From Subtercola sp. (GTDB lineage: Bacteria > Actinomycetota > Actinomycetes > Actinomycetales > Microbacteriaceae): a DNA stretch of 37,620 nucleotides. The stretch lies in the NCBI GenBank assembly GCA_025463745.1, contig JAODBB010000094.1, positions 1 to 37,620 of the forward strand, given 5' to 3'. The notes under the pieces are model-generated. The model searched no databases. It had not been told where the DNA came from and worked only from the letters and a program-made list of their open reading frames with translations. This document shows, piece after piece, positions 31,737 to 37,620 of this stretch. The translations under genes were made by a program, and so were the position numbers. The first letter of the stretch is position 1, and every line of letters begins with the position of its first letter.

Positions 31737-33068
31737 CTACACGTCGTCGACGACCCCGAACCCGACGAAGACCGGCTCGGGTGACAGGTTCACTCCGAAT
31801 TCGGCCTGCACACGCCACTGCACGAAGCGCGCCAGCTCGGCGATCTGCTCGGCCGAGGCGATGCCACGATTGACGATGGCGAGAGTGTGTTTGCTCGAGA
31901 TGGCGGCACCAGAGCCCGGCAGTGCGAAACCACGCCTGATCCCCGACTGTTCGATGAGCCAAGCGGCGCTCAACTTCACCGAATAACCGCCTTCTGGCAG
32001 AGCGATCGGCGACGGCTCGTCGACGAACACGCCAGAACCGGCGAGGGGGATGATCGTGGCAGACTCTTCGGGCTCGGTGAACCACCGCGGGGCATCCCGA
32101 GGCAACGTGCGCGCGAACGACTCACTGACGATGGGGTTCGTGAAGAACGACCCGGCGCTCACCGAATCGGGGTCGGCCGGGTCGAGCACCATGCCCTTGG
32201 ATGCCCGCAGCCCGAGCACCGCGTTACGAACGGCCCCGACGGCCACCCGTGCGCCCCGCTCGACTCCGAGCGCGGCGGCCAGCTGATCGTATTCGATGGG
32301 GAGGCCGAGCGTCTGCGGGCCCGGAATGCGAGCGCTGGCGTCGGTGGAAGCGTCGTCACTGGGAGCGTCATCGACGGAAGCGTCACCCGCCGCATCCCCG
32401 TCCCCGTCCGCATCCCCGTCCCCGTTCCCGCCCGCCACGCTCAGCCGCAGATCGAGCGACACCACCACGCCCTGCAGACCGCGCTTGAAAACCGAGGTGC
32501 GGTACCCGAAATCGAGCTCGCCGGCCGCGAGCCACTGCAGCTCACCCGTCTCGTAGTCGAGAAATTCGACGCCGACGAGCGCCGAGCTGAGTTCTTGCCC
32601 GTAGGCACCGATGTTCTGAATCGGCGCCGCGCCGGTCGATCCCGGAATGCCCGAAAGCGCTTCGATTCCGCTCAGACCGTGGTCGACAGCGTAGGCGACC
32701 ACCGAATCCCACGGCTCGCCCGCCTGCACACGCAGTCTCGCCGTGCCGAGCGCATCCACCGGCCCCCGATCGATGCGCTCGATGCCGGTCGTAGCGACCA
32801 GAATCACCGTGCCGGCGAAGCCCTCGTCTGAGACCACGACGTTCGAGCCGCCGCCGAGTACCAGCCATGGCTCGCCCTCGCTCCACACCGACAGGCACGC
32901 CTCGATGAGTTCGCGGGTGTCGAAAACCCTGATCAGGTGCTCGGCCGGGCCACCGACGCGCAGGGTCGTGAGCGGCGCGAGCGGCGTCGCCACCGACCGC
33001 TCCACCCGCGGCAAGCGGCGCGCGGAGGGGTCGGCCGGCGTGGGCCCATCGGCAGTCTCTTCGGTCAT
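31737..33068 (-). CDS. murB: UDP-N-acetylenolpyruvoylglucosamine reductase MurB, with a low-complexity insertion
   Basis: MurB reduces enolpyruvyl-UDP-GlcNAc to UDP-MurNAc in peptidoglycan synthesis, using FAD and NADPH. This 443-residue form starts at ATG 33068 behind GGGGTGA. It shows TTLRVGGPAEHLIRV, LGGGSNVVVSDEGF, GIEALSGIPGSTGAAPIQNIGAYGQEL (FAD site), the catalytic-Ser loop VSAGSFFTNP, and the C-terminal LSAAWLIEQSG and KHTLAIVNRG. About residues 209-247 are an Asp/Ala/Ser/Gly insertion (GDGDADGDGDAAGD and following) encoded by short DNA repeats; it is not part of the family fold and lies between the FAD domain and the PIEYDQLAAALG helix. A short variable N-terminus precedes the fold. 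Located 4 bp downstream of a MaoC gene, probably co-transcribed. Confidence 0.96.
   Translation of the reverse strand: MTEETADGPTPADPSARRLPRVERSVATPLAPLTTLRVGGPAEHLIRVFDTRELIEACLSVWSEGEPWLVLGGGSNVVVSDEGFAGTVILVATTGIERIDRGPVDALGTARLRVQAGEPWDSVVAYAVDHGLSGIEALSGIPGSTGAAPIQNIGAYGQELSSALVGVEFLDYETGELQWLAAGELDFGYRTSVFKRGLQGVVVSLDLRLSVAGGNGDGDADGDGDAAGDASVDDAPSDDASTDASARIPGPQTLGLPIEYDQLAAALGVERGARVAVGAVRNAVLGLRASKGMVLDPADPDSVSAGSFFTNPIVSESFARTLPRDAPRWFTEPEESATIIPLAGSGVFVDEPSPIALPEGGYSVKLSAAWLIEQSGIRRGFALPGSGAAISSKHTLAIVNRGIASAEQIAELARFVQWRVQAEFGVNLSPEPVFVGFGVVDDV
32346..32427 (-). repeat. 15-bp (x3) and 18-bp (x2) tandem repeats inside murB
   Basis: On the plus strand, GGAAGCGTCGTCACT, GGGAGCGTCATCGAC and GGAAGCGTCACCCGC (32346-32390) are followed by two 18-bp units beginning GCATCCCCGTCCCCGT (32392-32409, 32410-32427). 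All are in frame (unit lengths are multiples of three) and encode the acidic insertion. Confidence 0.85.
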
Positions 33069-33072
33069 CGGA

Positions 33073-33504
33073 TCACCCCGCGTGAACGCGAACCTGAGCC
33101 TTGCCGAGAACCGTCGCCTCGTTGAACGACACGACGAGATCGATGCGCGCAGTGCCGGCTTCGGCGTCGAGCTGGCCCACTTTGGCGATCACCGAGACGG
33201 TCGCGCCGGTCTCGGCGTCGACGTAGACGGGCCGGGTGAACCGCACCTGGTAGTCGTCGATGAGCGCCGGGTCGCCGAGCCAGTCGAGCACAGGCTGAAC
33301 GGCGAGACCCATGGTGAGCATGCCGTGCGCCAGCACTCCGTCGAGCCCGACGGACTTCGCGATGTCGTCGCGATAGTGAATGGTGTTGAAGTCTCCGGAT
33401 GCCCCGGCGTACCTCACCAGCGAATCCCTCGTGAGACTGAAGTCGCGTTCGGCGATCACGTCGCCGACACTGAGTGCTGCGAGGGTCTGCAGATCGAGGC
33501 TCAT
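33073..33504 (-). CDS. MaoC-family dehydratase, HadB-like
   Basis: This 143-residue hotdog protein starts at ATG 33504 overlapping the preceding stop (ATGA). The hydratase-2 motif GDFNTIHYRDDIAKSVGLDGVLAHGMLTMGL (about residues 37-67) contains the Asp and His of the catalytic dyad. In mycobacteria the catalytic HadB pairs with HadA in the FAS-II 3-hydroxyacyl-ACP dehydratase, next to the secE-nusG region. Microbacteriaceae make no mycolic acids, so the substrate here is probably another acyl thioester. It forms a coupled pair with the following (upstream) gene and a likely heterodimer. Confidence 0.88.
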   Translation of the reverse strand: MSLDLQTLAALSVGDVIAERDFSLTRDSLVRYAGASGDFNTIHYRDDIAKSVGLDGVLAHGMLTMGLAVQPVLDWLGDPALIDDYQVRFTRPVYVDAETGATVSVIAKVGQLDAEAGTARIDLVVSFNEATVLGKAQVRVHAG

Positions 33505-33947
33505 GAGTCACCTCGCACGACGAGGGTCGAGATGGAGGTCACAACATGGTTGCCCTCGGCGTCTTCGATGCGCGACTCCGAGGTGATCATGGCGTTGCCC
33601 CCGAGCGTTTTGACGCTCGCGATGGTCATGGTCGCAGTCAGTTCGTCGCCGGCCACAATGGGCCTGGACTGGCTGAAGCGCTGATCGCCGTGAACGACGT
33701 GCGAGAGTTCGATGCCGGCATCCTCATCGGCCAGCAGCTGCTGCAGCGTGAGCTCTTGCATCACAATGGCGAAGGTGGGCGGCGCAACGAGGTCGGCGTA
33801 CCCGGCGGCCTGGGCTGCCTCCACGTCGAAGTTCAGCGGGTTGGCCGATAAGACGGCCCGAGAGAACTCGCGGATCTTCTCCCGCCCGACAAGATAACCG
33901 GGGGTCTGCGGATAGACCCGCCCCTGCAGTTCTGGGTTGATTGACAC
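33501..33947 (-). CDS. MaoC N-terminal-domain dehydratase, HadA-like
   Basis: The 148-residue protein starts at GTG 33947. It begins NPELQGRVYPQTPGYLVGREKIREFSRAV and has VAPPTFAIVMQELTLQQLL and VVHGDQRFSQSRPIVAGDELTA, the pattern of HadA/HadC-type subunits (FAS1-like dehydratase N-terminal domain), which lack the catalytic dyad and bind the acyl chain. It should dimerise with the HadB-like product. There is no ribosome site; TACACT ends 6 nt upstream, so it is probably leaderless and the first gene of a hadA-hadB-murB transcript. Confidence 0.88.
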   Translation of the reverse strand: MSINPELQGRVYPQTPGYLVGREKIREFSRAVLSANPLNFDVEAAQAAGYADLVAPPTFAIVMQELTLQQLLADEDAGIELSHVVHGDQRFSQSRPIVAGDELTATMTIASVKTLGGNAMITSESRIEDAEGNHVVTSISTLVVRGDS

Positions 33948-33953
33948 CAGACA

Positions 33954-33959
33954 AGTGTA
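33954..33959 (-). promoter_or_regulatory. -10 box of the hadA-like/hadB-like/murB transcript
   Basis: TACACT (minus strand) ends 6 nt before GTG 33947, giving a leaderless message. No convincing -35 is visible. Confidence 0.45.
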
Positions 33960-34055
33960 CGAGCCAGACGCCGCCGGCGATGCGCGCGGCCGACATCGCG
34001 CAGGCAGCGCCGGCGGGGTGGGGGCCGATCCGCGTGAACGTCAGCCCCGCGACCT

Positions 34056-34130
34056 CGATCCGGGTGGTGCCGATCCGCGTGGCGCCGATCCGCGTGGCCC
34101 CGATCCGCGTGGCCCCGATCCGCGTGCGCC
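34056..34130. repeat. 15-bp tandem repeat, five copies, abutting a stop codon
   Basis: The units are CGATCCGGGTGGTGC, CGATCCGCGTGGCGC, CGATCCGCGTGGCCC (twice, identical) and CGATCCGCGTGCGCC. A further partial copy lies near 34026-34039. The array ends exactly at the stop codon of the minus-strand gene at 34131 and fills most of the gap to the hadA-like gene. It is translatable in several frames but no ribosome site or conserved protein supports a gene. Confidence 0.9.
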
Positions 34131-35351
34131 TCAGCCGCCCGGGCCGGCTGTCGGCGACTTCTGCGGAGTCGAACTGACACCGTACGAACCGTCGGGGTTC
34201 CAGAACACGACGTCTTGCGCCTGCAACCGATACGGGTATGTGTCGCTGGCATTGGGCACCCGCAGGCTCGTGATGCGCAATTCGATTCCCATCGACTGGA
34301 ATTCGTCTGTCGTCACACACGTCGCACTCTGCGTGCCGTCGGTGTACACCGCGAGCAGGCACGGCTGATCGACACGATTCTCGACGGCATACACCGTCAG
34401 ATCGGAGTCTGCCACGCCCAACAATCGCAATGAATCGGGCTTATAGTACGGGTCGATGTTCGCGGGCGGAATCGACGGCGCCAGCGAGGGGTCGTCGAAA
34501 ATGGTCAGCCCGAGCGTGACGCCCTCGACACCATCGGTCGGCGTCGGGGTCGGGATGCCCGTTCCGGACGCTCCCGGCAGAAGTGCGAACCCGGGCGTCG
34601 CTTCGGGCGCCACCTGCTGCACCACTACGAGGCCGACCCCGCCGAGCAGCACCACACCGCAGGCGATGGCGGTCCACATCCAGATCTGCGAGCGCTTACG
34701 CCATGACGCGGCAGTGCGACGCCTTGCCGGGTCGGCTGCCTCCTCGGCTCCGCCGGCTCCGTCGGCTTCATCAGCTCCGGCTCCGTTGGCGGCGTCGGCG
34801 GCGGCGAATTCAGCATCGAGTTCGTGGCCGAACCTCCTGTCGCCACGCCGATTGCGGCCGCGAGAGCCGTTGAGGTGGACGGCCCGGTCGCGCTCTGCCT
34901 GCGCGGCCCGCTCCGCCCGCTCGGCCCGAGCGCGTGCCGCGACCCGTTCCGCCGCGCGGGCTTCGGCACGATCGAGTTCGGGGCGGGCATCCTGAATCGC
35001 GAGGTCGAGCGCCTCGGCATCGGCTTCGAGCTGCCGTTCGAGCAGAAAGAGGGGTGCGGCGCGAGCCGGCATGACCACGGGCTCGTCGGTCAGGGGATCG
35101 ACCACCTCTGCTTCGGCAGACGCCGCCCCCGACCGCGAGTACGCCTCTGACTGCAGTCGCGAGTGCTCGGCCGACGGGTCGCTCGCGCCGCTCGGCGCTT
35201 GGCTCAGCGGATGCGCCCGCCACCACAGCGCGTCGGTCACCGTGTGGCGGCCCCGGTACGCCTCGTCTAGGGCCGCGGCAACGGCGGGGTCGTCGTTCAC
35301 GAGCTGCAGGATGCGCGCGGCATCGTGTGACCCTGGTGTCTTCATCGACAC
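34131..35351 (-). CDS. Single-pass membrane protein of unknown function
   Basis: GTG 35351 is preferred because AGGAGG lies 7 nt upstream; ATG 35345 is the alternative. The 406-residue protein is not recognised. The N-terminus contains RILQLVNDDPAVAAALDEAYRGRHTVTDALWWRAHP, a small possible domain. A stretch extremely rich in Ala/Arg/Glu (about residues 120-165, ARAAERVAARARAERAERAA) should be a charged helix or coiled coil. Next comes an Ala/Asp/Gly-rich segment, a basic RKRSQ stop-transfer and a membrane helix (IWMWTAIACGVVLLGGVGLVVV, about 225-246). The extracytoplasmic part has a Pro/Thr-rich spacer and a ~110-residue domain with two Cys (PCLLAVYTDGTQSATC), possibly disulfide-bonded. It may be an envelope protein. 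Confidence 0.75.
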   Translation of the reverse strand: MSMKTPGSHDAARILQLVNDDPAVAAALDEAYRGRHTVTDALWWRAHPLSQAPSGASDPSAEHSRLQSEAYSRSGAASAEAEVVDPLTDEPVVMPARAAPLFLLERQLEADAEALDLAIQDARPELDRAEARAAERVAARARAERAERAAQAERDRAVHLNGSRGRNRRGDRRFGHELDAEFAAADAANGAGADEADGAGGAEEAADPARRRTAASWRKRSQIWMWTAIACGVVLLGGVGLVVVQQVAPEATPGFALLPGASGTGIPTPTPTDGVEGVTLGLTIFDDPSLAPSIPPANIDPYYKPDSLRLLGVADSDLTVYAVENRVDQPCLLAVYTDGTQSATCVTTDEFQSMGIELRITSLRVPNASDTYPYRLQAQDVVFWNPDGSYGVSSTPQKSPTAGPGG

Positions 35352-35446
35352 ACGAACACCTCCTGCACGACTCGCCTGCTCTATATTCTGCGGCAATCAG
35401 GCGACGTCTGACCGAAATCTGCCGAACTCGGCAAGCAGGCATCGGC

Positions 35447-35452
35447 CAGAAT
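35447..35452 (+). promoter_or_regulatory. -10 box for a leaderless serine-hydrolase message
   Basis: CAGAAT ends 7 nt before ATG 35460, with no ribosome site between. On the opposite strand of the same 108-bp divergent region an AT-rich GAATATAGA (about 35382-35390) may serve the membrane-protein gene. Confidence 0.4.
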
Positions 35453-35459
35453 AGACGGC

Positions 35460-36473
35460 ATGACAGCTCGCGCGAATTCGTACACTCACGCCCTCAACTG
35501 GGTGAAACGCTCTGTAGAGAACGGGCCGCTGCCGGTCGGCGTGTTCGGCGCGGCGACCTCCACCGGCATTCAGGAGATCGCCGCGTTCGGCACCGACGAC
35601 GGCCGGCGTGCTGCCGTCGACGACTCGTTCGCTTTGTTCTCAGTGACCAAACCTCTGGTGGGGCTCGCGACGATGCGTGCCGTCGAGCGCGGTCGGCTCA
35701 GCCTGAAGGCCCAGCTCGCCGAGGCGATCCCGTCTCTCGCCGGCACTCCCGCCGGCCAGGTCACCCTCGACCAGCTGCTCAGCCACCGCAGCGGAATCGC
35801 CGACCCGCCCCTCGATGCACCCGACCCGCGAGCCCTCATCGAGAAGGCAAAGGTCATCTTCCCCTCCGGCACCATGTCGCAGTACTGCAATCTCGCCTTC
35901 GTCGGCATCGAGAAGCTGCTCGAACAGGCCACGGGAATCACGCTGGTCGATCACATCGCCGCATTCAACGACCTCGAGGGCGTGTCGACGCTCGAGCTGT
36001 CGACGGGCGAAGGCCGAAACGCACACCGCGTCCACGGCACCGAGGCCGCCGGGCTGAACTTCGATCAGCTGGCTGCCGCGCGGCACCCCGCCGCCGGCGC
36101 GTACGCGACCGCGAGCGATCTGCTCTCGCTGGGCAGCGCCCTGCTGCGAACGAGTACCGGAGGGTCGGCGGAGGTCGTGCATCCGGCCACCCTCGCGGCT
36201 ATGCGGGTGAATCGCACCGCCGGTCTTCCGCGGCTCAACTCGAAGCCGCAAGACGCCCTCGACCAAGACTGGGGCCTCACCTTCAACCTGCAGAAGTCGC
36301 CTGCGCTGCTCGAGCACACCTTCTACGGGCACGGTGGATGGTCGGGGTGCGAGTTCTCGGTGTACCCCGAACTCGATGTGTGCTTCGTGCTCATGACGAA
36401 CATTCTCGACCTGCCAGATCACGGCGTGCGCACTGACGAGTTGCGCAACGCATTCGTGACCGGGTTGGTCTAG
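35460..36473 (+). CDS. Serine hydrolase of the beta-lactamase (class C / EstB-like) family
   Basis: The 337-residue protein has no signal peptide and is probably cytoplasmic. The catalytic SxxK is SVTK (Ser61, Lys64) in FALFSVTKPLVGLATMRAVE. The second motif is YCN (Tyr142, Asn144). The third is HGG (291-293, in YGHGGWSGCEF), which replaces KTG and is typical of esterase-like members. Further family blocks are VTLDQLLSHRSGIADPP and the C-terminal FVLMTNI. Esterase or peptidase activity on small substrates is more likely than antibiotic resistance. It is divergent from the unknown membrane protein. Confidence 0.92.
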   Translation: MTARANSYTHALNWVKRSVENGPLPVGVFGAATSTGIQEIAAFGTDDGRRAAVDDSFALFSVTKPLVGLATMRAVERGRLSLKAQLAEAIPSLAGTPAGQVTLDQLLSHRSGIADPPLDAPDPRALIEKAKVIFPSGTMSQYCNLAFVGIEKLLEQATGITLVDHIAAFNDLEGVSTLELSTGEGRNAHRVHGTEAAGLNFDQLAAARHPAAGAYATASDLLSLGSALLRTSTGGSAEVVHPATLAAMRVNRTAGLPRLNSKPQDALDQDWGLTFNLQKSPALLEHTFYGHGGWSGCEFSVYPELDVCFVLMTNILDLPDHGVRTDELRNAFVTGLV

Positions 36474-36641
36474 GGGCGCCGGGCGTACGAGCGGACTCGC
36501 GGGTCGGGAGCGTTAGCCCGGGCGAACTAGTTGCTCACGAACTCCCAGCGCAAGAGGGGAGTCAGAACCAGCTCATCGTGAAAGCATTAGCTAACGCAAC
36601 CTGATCATATGGCAGAGCCCTGACCGTTAGGAGCTTCATTC

Positions 36642-37415
36642 ATGACAATCGAACCCCCTCCCCCCGGTCCACCGTTACAACCCGGGCCCCCGATGCCGCC
36701 CGGCGATCCGTACGGCTCTCCGCACAACGGGCCTCCTTCGCCATACACGGCTCAGCCCTCTGCCGACAAAACAAACGTTCTGGCGATCGTCTCGCTCATT
36801 CTTGGCATCGTTTCGTACTTCACCGGATTCGTCTTGGCCATCGGCGCCGTCATCACCGGCCACATCGCGCTCAGTCAGATCAAGAAAACCGGCGTCAAGG
36901 GCCGAGGAATGGCCATCGCCGGCCTCATTCTCGGCTATGTCGGCATTCTGTTCGGCATCATTGCGGTCGTCGTGTTCATCATCCTGTTCGCGGTCATCGG
37001 GGTGGCGAGCAACAACATCAACAACTCTCTGGTGCACCCGACGTTCTCCAACTCCCCCGACGATGGCTCGAACGGCGGATCGGCGCAGAGCACCGATGCG
37101 GCCTGCAGCATTCTCAACGGCGAAGTGTCTGACTCGGCAACCGCCCTGAACGACAACTTCTCACAGCTCGAGAGCGATCCGACGGCGGCGGTCGCTGCGT
37201 TGCAGACCCTCTCCGACGACTTCAGCACCGCCGAAAGCAAGATCACCAACCCCGATGTGCTCGAGGCGGCAACCCAGGCCAACTCAGACCTCGAAACCAT
37301 GATCTCCGACATCCAGGCGTTCATCGCGAACCCGGCCGTCGGCTCGGATGCCATCGTCTCCGACTCGCAAGCGGTGCAGACGTCATTCAGCGCGATCGCA
37401 AAGGTGTGCCCGTAG
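36642..37415 (+). CDS. DUF4190-domain membrane protein
   Basis: ATG 36642 has TTAGGAGC 8 nt upstream. The 257-residue protein has a Pro/Gly-rich cytoplasmic N-terminus (about 40 residues) and two or more membrane helices with the DUF4190 pattern NVLAIVSLILGIVSYFTGFVLAIGAVITGHIALSQIKKTGVKGRGMAIAGLILGYVGI, where the GHIALSQI...GRGMAIAGLILGY block is the hallmark. A mostly helical extracytoplasmic domain (about 145-257) with a single Cys near each end (DAACSIL and KVCP) could form a disulfide. The function of the family is unknown. The 168-bp gap upstream contains no gene. Confidence 0.85.
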   Translation: MTIEPPPPGPPLQPGPPMPPGDPYGSPHNGPPSPYTAQPSADKTNVLAIVSLILGIVSYFTGFVLAIGAVITGHIALSQIKKTGVKGRGMAIAGLILGYVGILFGIIAVVVFIILFAVIGVASNNINNSLVHPTFSNSPDDGSNGGSAQSTDAACSILNGEVSDSATALNDNFSQLESDPTAAVAALQTLSDDFSTAESKITNPDVLEAATQANSDLETMISDIQAFIANPAVGSDAIVSDSQAVQTSFSAIAKVCP

Positions 37416-37532
37416 CCACGTGCTGATCGATGGGCTTGTCTCTGGTTCTCCACAATCTCATCTCATGGCAGGGTCTTCACAATCGGGCCTTCCCGGCGAC
37501 TGGCTGGCGGTGGGTGCTGGTTGAATCGAAGC

Positions 37533-37620
37533 ATGACTAGAGCAATCCTCACTCCTCCTGATGACGGTGACGACGACGGTGATGACCACCCCGACCGTCA
37601 CGACGCGTTCACCGGCGCCG
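37533..37620 (+). CDS. 5' end of an unidentified gene (partial)
   Basis: The frame from ATG 37533 is open to the right edge and starts MTRAILTPPDDGDDDGDD, a very acidic N-terminus. TTGAAT ends 6 nt before the ATG, which fits a leaderless start. Such starts are common in front of DUF222/HNH genes in this group, but 29 residues are too few to assign a family. It could also be a chance frame. Confidence 0.35.
   Translation, partial: MTRAILTPPDDGDDDGDDHPDRHDAFTGA

Noticed and set aside
33937-34368. Possible repeat protein (pentapeptide units such as IRVAP or ADPRG) translated from the 15-bp array
   Set aside because: Repeated peptides appear in several frames on both strands simply because the unit length is a multiple of three; no ribosome site or conserved flanks were seen.
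35327-36436. Frame of about 370 codons overlapping the serine hydrolase on the same strand
   Set aside because: Very Arg-rich shadow; the serine hydrolase has all three catalytic motifs.
35460-36473. Beta-lactamase resistance gene
   Set aside because: There is no signal peptide and the third motif is HGG rather than KTG, which fits esterase-like members better than a resistance enzyme.

Overview
The window is high-GC DNA with dense, tightly packed genes, GTG starts, several likely leaderless promoters and an actinobacterial NusG with a long acidic N-terminus. A DUF222/13E12-type HNH endonuclease tail at the left edge and a class-E-type sorting signal (LAATG) also fit. The best reading is a chromosomal segment of a high-GC Gram-positive actinobacterium, probably Microbacteriaceae. 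No insertion sequence, prophage, CRISPR array or rRNA is visible.

Left edge (1-3740): the 3' end of a DUF222/HNH gene, a secreted wall-anchored protein with two pepsin-like DTG motifs, and a divergent pair of an atypical SDR protein and a LysR regulator with a candidate LysR box between them.

Phenylacetate catabolism (3933-16681): a nearly complete aerobic phenylacetyl-CoA pathway. PaaK activates phenylacetate. The PaaABC(D)E monooxygenase makes the ring epoxide and PaaG isomerises it to the oxepin. PaaZ opens and oxidises the ring. A fused PaaF-PaaH protein and the thiolase PaaJ carry out beta-oxidation, and PaaI is a proofreading thioesterase. A TetR-type PaaR sits in the middle. Three related TTAC-type operators lie in the two divergent promoter regions (paaA/paaR and paaJ/paaI-paaK) and tie the cluster into one regulon. 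No phenylacetate transporter is seen. A zinc-independent MDR oxidoreductase and a GNAT acetyltransferase follow, separated by a bidirectional terminator.

Core region (18555-21513, minus strand): tRNA-Trp, secE, nusG, rplK, rplA and a strong terminator, the classical order. To the right come an AI-2E-family membrane protein, a quinone-oxidoreductase-like MDR, a flavin reductase whose 3' end runs into a six-copy 16-bp repeat, and an aspartate-aminotransferase-like enzyme.

Accessory stretch (25857-31613): two tandem paralogous Fic-domain proteins under a good sigma70-type promoter, then a four-gene operon of ABC exporter (ATPase and permease) plus histidine kinase and LuxR-type response regulator, preceded by a perfect inverted repeat.

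Right part (31737-37620): murB with a repeat-derived Asp/Ala/Ser-rich insertion, two MaoC-type dehydratases resembling HadB and HadA, a membrane protein of unknown function, a beta-lactamase-fold serine hydrolase, a DUF4190-type membrane protein, and the first codons of a further gene.

The most interesting points are the Fic pair, which has lost both partners of the usual inhibitory Glu-Arg contact; the bacterial pepsin-like surface protein; the PaaF-PaaH fusion with its operator set; and the recurrent 10-21 bp tandem repeats at gene ends and in linkers.
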